Origin: Arabiibacter massiliensis
GTDB taxonomy: Bacteria > Actinomycetota > Coriobacteriia > Coriobacteriales > Eggerthellaceae
NCBI RefSeq assembly: GCF_900169505.1
Contig: NZ_LT827021.1
Coordinates: 992,001-1,056,000, forward strand
DNA: 64,000 nucleotides
Direction of reading: 5' to 3'
Part shown: positions 32,742 through 42,843 of the stretch, piece by piece
How positions within the stretch are numbered: the stretch's first letter is position 1
Layout: every line of letters begins with the position of its first letter
Program-made: the position numbers and the translations under genes
The notes under the pieces: generated by a model
Told to the model about the DNA's origin: nothing
What the model saw: only the letters and a program-made list of their open reading frames with translations
Databases searched by the model: none

Positions 32742-35447
32742 TTACGCCACCATCGCGTGCTCGAGCAGGTTGCGCATGAAGCGGGCGTTGCCGAAGTCCT
32801 CCCCTTTCGAGGCGGTCCGCGCGAACCCCTCCGCCTTCTCGGCGGCGCCGGGAGCCAAGCGCAGGCCCTCCCTGTCCGCCATCAGCTCGAGCACCTGCCG
32901 CAGCTCGTCCGGCCTGTAGTCGGGGAACTCCACCTGGAACCCTACGCGCGACGCCAGCCCTTGGTTGACCGCGAACAGCCGCTCCATCTCGCGGGTGTAG
33001 CCGGCGAAGATGACCACCAGGTCGTCGCGCAGCTTCTCCATCTGATCGACGATGGTCGCGATGGCCTCCTCCCCGTAGCCTCCGCGCCCTTTGTCGTCGA
33101 GCGAGTACGCCTCGTCGATGAACAGCACCGAGCCCTTCGCGCGCCTGAACAGCTTCGCGACTTTCGGAGCCGTCCACCCCACGGCCGTCCCCACCAGGTC
33201 CTGCCGCCCGCATTCGTAGAAGTCGCCCACCGAGAGCACGCCCTCTTCCTTGAGGATGCGCCCCACCAGGCGCGCCACCTCGGTCTTGCCCGTGCCGGGG
33301 TTGCCCAGGAAGGCCATGTGCATCGACACGCCGGCTCCATTTCGCCCCGAGTCGCGGCGCATCTTCTGCACGCGCGCGAAATCGAGGCGATCCGACACCA
33401 GGCGCTTCACCTCGTCCAACCCGACGAGCTCCCCGAGCTCCTGGCGCGCGCTCTTCGCCCGCGCGTTCGGCAGACGGCCAACGTCCTTCGGCAGGAGCGT
33501 TTGCAGCTCCATCCGCGAAAGCGGCGCTCCCCCGCCCCGCGAGCGGGCCAGGCGCACCTGCTGAGCGCCCACCGCATCCTCGAACAGCTTGCGCACGAAG
33601 CGGGCGTTGCCCCGGTCGTCCCGCCTGCCACCTCGCGAGAGCACGTCGCGCACCGCGACCCGGGTCTTCTCGGGCACGACGAGCTGGGCGCGGGCGCACA
33701 TGAGGTCGAAGACCTGGCCAAGCTCGTCGGCCGTGTAGTCGGGGAACCGCACGACCGACCCCAGGCGCGAGCGGAAGCCGGGATTGGAATCCAAAAGCGC
33801 GTCCATCTCGTCCTCGTAACCCGCCAGGATGACCACGGTGTCGTCGCGCCGGTTCTCCATGAAGGCGATGAGCTCGGCGATGGAGCTGCTCGGGCGCTCG
33901 AGCATCCCATACGCCTCGTCGATGAACAGCACCGAGCCGCGCGCGGCGTCGAAAGCTTCGTTCACGCTCCAGCTGCCGGAGCCCGACACGGTGACCACGC
34001 GCCCCTCGCCGAGCACGCCGGCCTCGGAGAGGACCTGGCCGTACAGGCGCGCCACCTCGGTCTTGCCCGTGCCGGGGTTGCCCACGAACGCCGCATGCAG
34101 CGAGAAGGGCTGCACGGGCAGGCCGGAGAGCTCGGCCTCACGGCTCATCTCGCTGCGGAGGAGGATGTCCTTCACCTGGCGCTTCACCTCGTGAAGACCC
34201 ACCAGCTCCTCAAGGCGCTGCAAAGCCGCCGGCTCCCTGTCGGCCTTCAGCAGCCGCTCTGACTCGGCGGCCACCTCGCGGTACTGCGGGAACGCCGCGC
34301 TGATGAGCGCGCGCTGCTTCCATTCGACGAACACCTGATCCAAGTCGTCGAAGGAACGGTTGCGAGCGCGCTCCTCGAGAAGCGCGTCCAGGCTCTCGTC
34401 CGCCTCCATCCCCGCTTCGGCAGCGAGTTTCGCCAGATGGCGCCTTTGCCGTTCGATGTCGGCGCCCTGCATCCTCGGAACCGCATCCTCTGCCACGTCC
34501 ACCATCGGCGCCCCGAGGCGCTTGCGGATGCGTATCTTCACGTCGGGCTTGCCCGGCGGCACGAGGAAGACCATCTGCATGGTGTCGCGATGGCCCCTCA
34601 GCATGTCGATGAGCTTGCTGAGCAGGCGATAGGAGCTTTTGCCGAACGAGGAGCCTTCGTCGCGCGATCCGTACCTGACCACCAAGACGTTGCCGTCGAG
34701 CGCTTCCGCGAACGCCTCGTTCACTCGGTCGAGCCAGTCCCTCTCGGCGAACGATTCGGGATGGCTGATGTCGAACCTATCGATGTCCAAGGCGAACACG
34801 TGGCGCGACGGCAGCCGACCCGCCTCTAGAAGCGCCCCCAGGAGGATGTCCAGGGCGGGCTCGTAGCGCGCGGGACTCGCCCCTTCAAGCAGGTAGTGGA
34901 CCGGCGCCAGAGCCGCTGCATCTTCCTTGCGCTCGGGCTTTGCGTACACGCGCGCGAGTTCGTCGGCAAGAGCCTGCGCGTACCTCGTGCGCTCCAGGCG
35001 CTCGAACGCCTCGGCCTTCGGGAGGGGCTTCGCCAGCAGCCGCTCCGACATCGACTGCGTGCGGCCCATGAATTCCCTCAGCTCGACAAGATTCGCGACG
35101 CGGCACATCGCGGCCTGGTCCACCCACGTGCAGCAGCCGTTGCTTTCGCTGAGGATGCAGGTGCCGAACGTGCACTCCTCCACCTCGATCGACGAAGGCT
35201 GCGGAAAGCCCCAGAGCCGGCAGGCTTCCAGCGCGTATTCCCTCGCATCGTCCTCATCGACGTTCCACTCGGCGCACAGCAGCGACACGCCGAACCGCAG
35301 CACGTCATCGTCGTCGCACCGCCCGTGGCGGAACCGGAAGGGAAACGCCAGCGCCTTTTTGTCGAGCTCGTCGCGCAGGTAGCCCTTCTCGTCGATCATC
35401 CAGGCGTCCATGTCGGCGCCCTTGCACACTGCCTGGTAGCACTTCAT
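32742..35447 (-). CDS. Tandem AAA+ ATPase of the CbbX/SpoVK type with a third degenerate module
   Basis: The 901-residue protein has two complete CbbX-like AAA+ domains. Walker A is GNPGTGKTEVARL near residues 455 and 714, Walker B GSVLFIDEAY is present in both, and each has the RLG/RVGF sensor region and the N-A-R-F-[MV]-R element. Before them (about 220-370) is a stretch with AAA-like strands (GNVLVVRYG; MQMVFLVPPG; RKRLGAPMVDVAED) but no P-loop. The first 200 residues are unique and include a cysteine cluster (CTFGTCILSESNGCC). CbbX-type proteins remodel target complexes. The start at 35447 is set by length and by AGAGG upstream. It is transcribed away from the WYL regulator. Confidence 0.85.
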   Translation of the reverse strand: MKCYQAVCKGADMDAWMIDEKGYLRDELDKKALAFPFRFRHGRCDDDDVLRFGVSLLCAEWNVDEDDAREYALEACRLWGFPQPSSIEVEECTFGTCILSESNGCCTWVDQAAMCRVANLVELREFMGRTQSMSERLLAKPLPKAEAFERLERTRYAQALADELARVYAKPERKEDAAALAPVHYLLEGASPARYEPALDILLGALLEAGRLPSRHVFALDIDRFDISHPESFAERDWLDRVNEAFAEALDGNVLVVRYGSRDEGSSFGKSSYRLLSKLIDMLRGHRDTMQMVFLVPPGKPDVKIRIRKRLGAPMVDVAEDAVPRMQGADIERQRRHLAKLAAEAGMEADESLDALLEERARNRSFDDLDQVFVEWKQRALISAAFPQYREVAAESERLLKADREPAALQRLEELVGLHEVKRQVKDILLRSEMSREAELSGLPVQPFSLHAAFVGNPGTGKTEVARLYGQVLSEAGVLGEGRVVTVSGSGSWSVNEAFDAARGSVLFIDEAYGMLERPSSSIAELIAFMENRRDDTVVILAGYEDEMDALLDSNPGFRSRLGSVVRFPDYTADELGQVFDLMCARAQLVVPEKTRVAVRDVLSRGGRRDDRGNARFVRKLFEDAVGAQQVRLARSRGGGAPLSRMELQTLLPKDVGRLPNARAKSARQELGELVGLDEVKRLVSDRLDFARVQKMRRDSGRNGAGVSMHMAFLGNPGTGKTEVARLVGRILKEEGVLSVGDFYECGRQDLVGTAVGWTAPKVAKLFRRAKGSVLFIDEAYSLDDKGRGGYGEEAIATIVDQMEKLRDDLVVIFAGYTREMERLFAVNQGLASRVGFQVEFPDYRPDELRQVLELMADREGLRLAPGAAEKAEGFARTASKGEDFGNARFMRNLLEHAMVA

Positions 35448-35577
35448 CGTCCCATGCACCTCTCTCGCGCCTTCCCTCTTCAAAGCCCATGGTAGCGGGC
35501 AGCATGGTAGGAAAAACGGACATATGGCGCAACGGGATGCCCTATACTGTGACCCATCGACGCGAAAGGAGGCCTTT

Positions 35578-36708
35578 ATGGGCAGCAGGGCAACGAAGGA
35601 GGAGGCGAGGCCGCAACGGCGGCGGGACTGCCGCTTGAAGCTTCTGCCGCTTTGCATCCTGCGCATCCTGGAGCAGGGCACCGATGCCGAGCATCCCCTG
35701 AGCATCGAGGACATCCGCAGGAGGGTGGAGGCCGAATACGGCATCGAGGTCGACCGCAAGACCGTCTCGAACAACCTGTCCTGGCTCGCCGAGCTCGACG
35801 AGCGGGTGCGTCCGGACGTGAAGGAGCGCTCCGACGGCCAGGGAGGCGTGCAGGAGGTGAGCTGCGGCTGGCATTGCGAGCCCGCGCTCGAGGCGGAGGA
35901 GCTGCGCTACCTGGCGGATGCGCTGTTCAGCTGCCCGCGCATGCCGCCGCGGCAGAAGCGCGACCTCTGGCAGAAGGTGAGCGCGCTCGGAGGGGCCCGC
36001 GCGAAGAAGCTTGCGGGCTTCGGCGATTTCTACGACGCGAGCCCGCAGCCCGCCGTGAACAGGCAGCTGTTCCGCAGCATCGACGTGCTGAACGACGCCC
36101 TGGGCAACGGCTGGCAGGCGAGCTTCTCGCTGGGCAGCTTGGATCTGGAAGGCAGGTTCTGCCAGCAGGCCGGCGAGCGGCGCCACGTGGTGGATCCGCG
36201 TTTCATGGCCATGAGCGACGGAAGGCACTACCTCTTCGCCAGCTACCCGAGCGCCGAGATACCCCCGGGCGATCGCAAGATGTACTCGTTTCGCATCGAC
36301 CTCATGTTCGATGCGGAGATACCCCGCGATCGCTGCGGAGAGCCCCGGAAGGCGACGGTGCCGCCCGACCGGCATCCCGACATACGGGCCTACCTGGACA
36401 AGCACCTCTATACGTACTCCGATCCCATCGTCGCCGTGCTGTTCCGCTTCGAGGACACCGATGCGAACCGCAACCTCGTGTTCGACCGCTTCGGGTCGGC
36501 CGTGCGCCTCGCGCGCGTCGACGGCGGCGCGGCCGGCGCCCGCCCGCTCCTCGAAGCCTCCGTGCAGGCCAACGAGAACGCCATGCGCTTCTTCGCGATG
36601 CAGTATTCAGACGTGGTCGAGGTGCTGAAGCCCCAGAGCCTGCGCGACGCCCTGCACGAGGAAGGACTGCGCGTGGCGAAGCGCTACGCGGGCGGGGCTC
36701 CGGGCTAG
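35578..36708 (+). CDS. WYL-domain transcriptional regulator
   Basis: The 376-residue protein has an N-terminal winged helix (LCILRILEQGTDAEHPLSIEDIRRRVEAEYGIEVDRKTVSNNLSWLAELD) and a central-to-C-terminal WYL-like region (LGNGWQASFSLG..., then HVVDPRFMAMSDGRHYLFASYP). The characteristic W-Y-L positions are partly replaced by related residues. The start at 35578 has AGGAGG seven bases upstream and a TATACT box at about 35553. It is divergent from the AAA+ gene with 130 bases between the starts, so it may control it. WYL proteins often sense nucleic-acid ligands and regulate defence or repair loci. Confidence 0.85.
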   Translation: MGSRATKEEARPQRRRDCRLKLLPLCILRILEQGTDAEHPLSIEDIRRRVEAEYGIEVDRKTVSNNLSWLAELDERVRPDVKERSDGQGGVQEVSCGWHCEPALEAEELRYLADALFSCPRMPPRQKRDLWQKVSALGGARAKKLAGFGDFYDASPQPAVNRQLFRSIDVLNDALGNGWQASFSLGSLDLEGRFCQQAGERRHVVDPRFMAMSDGRHYLFASYPSAEIPPGDRKMYSFRIDLMFDAEIPRDRCGEPRKATVPPDRHPDIRAYLDKHLYTYSDPIVAVLFRFEDTDANRNLVFDRFGSAVRLARVDGGAAGARPLLEASVQANENAMRFFAMQYSDVVEVLKPQSLRDALHEEGLRVAKRYAGGAPG

Positions 36709-36715
36709 CGCGCCC

Positions 36716-38068
36716 TCACACGCGCTCGAACGTCGAGACGACCTCCACGTGGAACGTCTGCGGGAACAGGTCGACCGGCTGCACGCGGGCCAGGCGGTAG
36801 CCCTCCTGCTCGAAGCGCTTGACGTCGCGCGCCCACGTGGCGGGGTTGCAGCTCACGTACACCACGCGCCCGGGCGCGGCGGCGGCGATGCTCTCCACCA
36901 CGCCGTCGGCCAGGCCCGCGCGCGGCGGGTCCACCACGAGCGCGTCCAGGCCGCCCAGCTCCGGCAGCTCGCGCGCCGCGTCGCCGCCGATCACCTCCAC
37001 GTCCACCCCGTTCATGTCGGCGTTGCGGCGCAGATCGCGCACCGACGAGCCGGCCGACTCCACCGCCAGCACGTCGGCCCCGGCCTGCGCGAGCGGGATG
37101 GAGAACGTGCCGCCGCCCGCGTACAGGTCGGCCACCAGCAGGCCGTCGAGCCCCTCGGGGCCGTCCTCGCCCACCGCGCCCCCCAGCCCGGCCACGGCCT
37201 CGGCCACCAGCCTCTCGGCCTGCGCGGTGTTCACCTGGAAGAAGGAGGGAGCGCTCGTGAGGTACCGGGCGCTTCCCAGCTCCTCCTCCCAGCAGCCCTT
37301 GCCGTCGAGCGTCTCCACGCCCTTGATCTTGCGCGCCTTGCCGGGGTCGGCCATGACGCGCACGATGCTCGTGGCCTTGAGCGCGCTTTTCAGCGTCTTG
37401 GCGATGTGCGCGCGGGGAAACGCGCCCGGTGCCGTCCACAGCGCCACCTCCAGGTCGCGCGTGCGCAGGCTGTGGCGCACGCCCACGCGGAAGATCTCCA
37501 GATCGGACGACCCCTGCGCGAACCTGAGCGCGCCGCGCAGCGCCTTCGGGGCCTTCTTGAGCGCGTCGTGGGCCAAGGGGCACGAGTCCGGCGTGGCGAT
37601 GTCGTGCGTGCCCTCGCGGTGGAAGCCCAGCTGGAACACGCCGCGCTCGTCCATGCGCGCGCCCAGCTCCAGCTTGTTGCGGTAGCCCCACTGCCGCTTG
37701 CTCGGCAGGCAGGGGCGCACGAGCTCCTCGGCGCGGGCGGCCTCGAAGCCCGCCGTGCGCTCGAGGGCGGCCGCCACGTTGGCGCGCTTGGCTTCGAGCT
37801 GCGCCTCGTAGGCCACATGCTGCCACGGGCACCCGCCGCAGGCCTCGCCCGCGCCGCAACGGCCCTCGACGCGAACGGGCGAGGGCTCGACGAGCCGCGC
37901 GATGCGGGCGCGGGCGAAGGCCGGCTTCTCCTCCACCACCTCCACCTCGGCCACATCGCCGGGCGCGCCGCCCTCCACGAACACGGCCTTTCCGCTCGAC
38001 AGGCGGCCGACGGCCTCCGAGCCGTAGCCCATGCGCTCCACCGTTATGGTTTCTTCCATCGTTTGCAT
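36716..38068 (-). CDS. 23S rRNA / tRNA (uracil-5-)-methyltransferase, RlmD/TrmA-type
   Basis: The 450-residue protein contains a TRAM domain (about 1-60), the Fe-S cysteine motif CGAGEACGGC plus a later SCPLA cysteine, the SAM-binding motif LYAGGGTFSIPLA, VDPPRAGL, and the catalytic VSCNPATWARD. It would methylate C5 of a uridine in RNA. Whether it acts like RlmD or RlmCD cannot be decided by eye. Start codons at 38068 (MQTM) and 38059 (MEETI) are both possible and neither has a strong ribosome site. The longer open frame runs through tRNA-Arg and is not real. It converges with the WYL gene, seven bases apart. Confidence 0.92.
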   Translation of the reverse strand: MQTMEETITVERMGYGSEAVGRLSSGKAVFVEGGAPGDVAEVEVVEEKPAFARARIARLVEPSPVRVEGRCGAGEACGGCPWQHVAYEAQLEAKRANVAAALERTAGFEAARAEELVRPCLPSKRQWGYRNKLELGARMDERGVFQLGFHREGTHDIATPDSCPLAHDALKKAPKALRGALRFAQGSSDLEIFRVGVRHSLRTRDLEVALWTAPGAFPRAHIAKTLKSALKATSIVRVMADPGKARKIKGVETLDGKGCWEEELGSARYLTSAPSFFQVNTAQAERLVAEAVAGLGGAVGEDGPEGLDGLLVADLYAGGGTFSIPLAQAGADVLAVESAGSSVRDLRRNADMNGVDVEVIGGDAARELPELGGLDALVVDPPRAGLADGVVESIAAAAPGRVVYVSCNPATWARDVKRFEQEGYRLARVQPVDLFPQTFHVEVVSTFERV

Positions 38069-38110
38069 CCGATTCTCGTTTTTTGTTTTTCCGTTCGCGC
38101 CATGATAGCG

Positions 38111-38116
38111 TATAAT
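38111..38116 (+). promoter_or_regulatory. -10 box of the tRNA-Arg promoter
   Basis: A perfect TATAAT stands 12 bases before the mature tRNA start. TTTCCG, 17 bases upstream, is a poor -35. Confidence 0.55.
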
Positions 38117-38128
38117 CGTCTGCGCCGT

Positions 38129-38204
38129 GCCCTTGTAGCTCAGGGGATAGAGCGTCTGCCTCCGGAGCAGAAAGCCGCAGGTTCGAATCCTGTCAAGGGC
38201 ACCA
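38129..38204 (+). tRNA. tRNA-Arg (anticodon CCG)
   Basis: The acceptor GCCCTTG pairs with CAAGGGC, and the D arm is GCTCAGGGGATAGAGC. The anticodon stem TCTGC/GCAGA encloses CTCCGGA with anticodon CCG, and the T arm is GCAGG-TTCGAAT-CCTGT. The discriminator is A, with encoded CCA. Confidence 0.96.
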
Positions 38205-38277
38205 TTTCCGGGAATCATGCGAGGTCGGAGCCATGCTCCGGCCTCGTTTCGCTTTCAGCGGCGCGCGGCCGAAACCG

Positions 38278-38332
38278 ATCTTCGCTCCGAAAACACGCCT
38301 CGTGCGCTGAAGCGTGTTTTCGGAGCGAAGAT
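38278..38332. repeat. Perfect 21-bp-arm hairpin element, copy 1
   Basis: The 21 bases at 38278-38298 are the exact reverse complement of 38312-38332, with the loop CTCGTGCGCTGAA. A second copy in opposite orientation is at 51850-51904, with a compensated change in the stem. It lies in the 154-base gap between tRNA-Arg and gtrA. Confidence 0.92.
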
Positions 38333-38358
38333 GCGCTCGCCGGAGCCCGCCGGCGCGG

Positions 38359-38774
38359 CTACTCGATGTCGGAGAGGATCTCGCCGGGCTGGTCGCCGGC
38401 ATCGAGGAACATCTTGCGCGTGACGAAGTTCCACACCATGACCACGGCGGTGGCGAATATCTTCACCAGCAGGTAGTGCACGCCCAGAAGCTCTACGCCG
38501 GCCCACATGCAGCCGTTGTTGATGAGCAGGCCTATCACCGACAGCACCACGAAGATGACGAACTCGCGCCGGCGGCTCATGCCCTCCTTGTGCTTGAACA
38601 CGTAGCGCATGGACGCCACGTAGTTGAACACCACCGACACGGTGAACGATATGGTGGCGCTCACCAGGTAGTTCACGCCGAACACCTCGGTGAGGAGCGC
38701 CAGCAGGCCGTAGTCGATGAAGAACGCGACGGCGCCCACGATGCCGAACTTCATGATCTGCGCGATGAGCTTTT

Positions 38775-38778
<4 letters not shown>
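38359..38778 (-). CDS. GtrA-family membrane protein
   Basis: The 139-residue protein has four membrane helices and the family pattern [20 protein letters not shown], then [11 protein letters not shown] and [20 protein letters not shown]. GtrA proteins are thought to help move polyprenyl-linked sugars across the membrane for modification of surface polysaccharides. Its start overlaps the stop of the histidine kinase gene (ATGA), an unusual pairing. A GT2 glycosyltransferase of the DPM/GtrB type lies 2.6 kb away on the other strand and is the likely functional partner. Confidence 0.92.
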
Positions 38779-41230
<2,452 letters not shown>

Positions 41231-41416
41231 ACGGATGAAGCCACCTACCTTGCTTGTCACGGCCTTCGGCATTCTACCACGCGCCGCCGCACGCATCCTT
41301 ACCACGAGTCAACGGCTCATTCACCGCGATCCATCTGGAAATTGACGGAGGCCGCTGGCGCGCGGCGCGCCGTTCGGGTAGGATGGGCGCATCAACCGAG
41401 AACGAGGAGCCCATCC

Positions 41417-42388
41417 GTGGAACAGACTACCGACCCCTCCGCGCGCCCCGCCGCGCCCCGCGTGGCCGTGCTCGTGCCCTGCTACAACGAGGCCGTGACC
41501 ATCGGCAAGGTGGTGGACGACTTCAGGCGGGTGCTGCCCGAGGCCGTCGTGTACGTCTACGACAACAACTCCTCCGACGGCACGGGGGCCATCGCGGCCG
41601 AGCACGGCGCGGTCGTGCGAACTGAGCGCCGCCAGGGCAAGGGCAACGTCGTGCGCCAGATGATGCGCGACATCGATGCGGACTTCTACGTGATGGTGGA
41701 CGGCGACGACACCTACCCCGCCGAGGCCGCGCCCGCGCTCCTGGCCCCCCTTCTGGCCGACGAGGCCGACATGGTGGTGGGTGACCGGCTCTCCAACGGC
41801 ACGTACGGGGCCGAGAACGACCGCGCCTTCCACGGCTTCGGAAACGACCTGGTGCGCGTGCTCATCAAGTGGATCTACGGCTTCGAGTTCTCCGACGTGA
41901 TGACGGGCTACCGCGCCTACAACGCCGTGTTCGCCAAGACCATGCCCGTGCTCTCGCCCGGCTTCGAGATAGAGACGGAGCTCTCCATCCACGCGGTGGA
42001 CAAGCGCTGGCGCATCGCCGAGGTGCCGATCGACTACCGCGATAGGCCCGAGGGAAGCGAGTCCAAGCTCGACACGTTCTCGGACGGCATGAAGGTGCTG
42101 CTCATGATCCTGTCGCTGTTCAAGGACTACCGGCCGCTCGTGCTCTTCAGCTGGCTGGCGCTGCTGTTCTGCGTGCTGGGGCTCGTGGCGGGCATCCCCG
42201 TCATCTGGGAGTTCGCGCAGACGGGCCTGGTGCCGCGTCTGCCGAGCGCCCTTCTGGCCGTGGCGCTGGTGTTCATCGGGATCCTCAGTTTCACGTGCGG
42301 TCTCATCCTGGACACCGTGGTGAAGGGCACGCGCAAGCAGTACGAGCTGCAAGTGACCGAGGCCTACGAGCGCTTCCGCCGTCCGTAG
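41417..42388 (+). CDS. GT2-family glycosyltransferase, polyprenyl-phosphate type
   Basis: The 323-residue protein has the GT-A fold landmarks: VAVLVPCYNEAVTIGKVV, the metal-binding DGDDTYP, and the acceptor region GYRAYN. Two C-terminal membrane helices (about 250-275 and 285-310) follow. This layout matches DPM1/GtrB/ArnC-like enzymes, which load a sugar onto undecaprenyl phosphate at the inner membrane face. I placed the start at GTG 41417, with GAGGAG eight bases upstream; the frame is open far beyond but runs over the kinase gene. It is divergent from the kinase/gtrA operon. Confidence 0.93.
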   Translation: MEQTTDPSARPAAPRVAVLVPCYNEAVTIGKVVDDFRRVLPEAVVYVYDNNSSDGTGAIAAEHGAVVRTERRQGKGNVVRQMMRDIDADFYVMVDGDDTYPAEAAPALLAPLLADEADMVVGDRLSNGTYGAENDRAFHGFGNDLVRVLIKWIYGFEFSDVMTGYRAYNAVFAKTMPVLSPGFEIETELSIHAVDKRWRIAEVPIDYRDRPEGSESKLDTFSDGMKVLLMILSLFKDYRPLVLFSWLALLFCVLGLVAGIPVIWEFAQTGLVPRLPSALLAVALVFIGILSFTCGLILDTVVKGTRKQYELQVTEAYERFRRP

Positions 42389-42393
42389 GCTAC

Positions 42394-42441
42394 CGCTCGA
42401 ACGGCACGGCCTGCCCGATCGGGCATCGCGCCGTTCGAGCG
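42394..42441 (+). terminator. Long hairpin after the GT2 gene
   Basis: CGCTCGAACGGC (42394-42405) pairs with GCCGTTCGAGCG (42430-42441). The loop itself contains the perfect palindrome TGCCCGATCGGGCA. There is no U-run, so Rho-independent termination is uncertain. The following about 170 bases, to the repeat at 42620, show no supported gene. Confidence 0.6.
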
Positions 42442-42619
42442 CATCGAGGGGCCTGCGACCTCAGGCGGCGGCCGTCACGCGCTTCACCTCGTCCAGGTCC
42501 CGTCGGCATCATCGTAGCAACGCGCTCGGCAGGGCTGCTTCCAGCGTTCGTTGAAGCGGCAACGTTTCATGGCCCGCAACGCACGGCAGCGTCTGCGATA
42601 CTAGAGGTTTGCCCCTTTT

Positions 42620-42833
42620 GTCATCCTGAGCGGAGCGACCGAAGGGAGCGTAGTCGAAGGATCCCCTGCGGCGTTAGCCGTGACGCTTACTGCTGGCGCC
42701 GCACGGGATCCTTCGACTCGCTTCGCTCGCTCAGGATGACAAGAGGGAGGCTTCGCCCGCTCAGGATGACAAGAGGGAGGCTTCGCTCGCTCAGACGCTG
42801 ACAAGAGGGAGGCTTCGCTCCGCTCAGGATGAC
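42620..42833. repeat. GTCATCCTGAGCG palindromic repeat with three tandem tail units
   Basis: A complete element spans 42620-42740. It is followed by three further AAGAGGGAGGCTTCGC-type units ending in CTCAGGATGAC at 42833, one of them truncated to CTCAGACGCTGAC. It ends 11 bases before the addA stop codon. Confidence 0.9.
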
Positions 42834-42843
42834 ATACCGCAGG

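Noticed and set aside
36716-38218. N-terminal extension of the RNA methyltransferase to 38218
   Set aside because: The extension is translated from the tRNA-Arg gene on the opposite strand and cannot be real.
42450-42600. Possible gene remnant (minus-strand end DLDEVKRVTAAA, or a 28-codon frame with several cysteines)
   Set aside because: An in-frame stop lies just before the plausible tail, and no ribosome site or longer homologous stretch can be seen. It is too little to support a feature.
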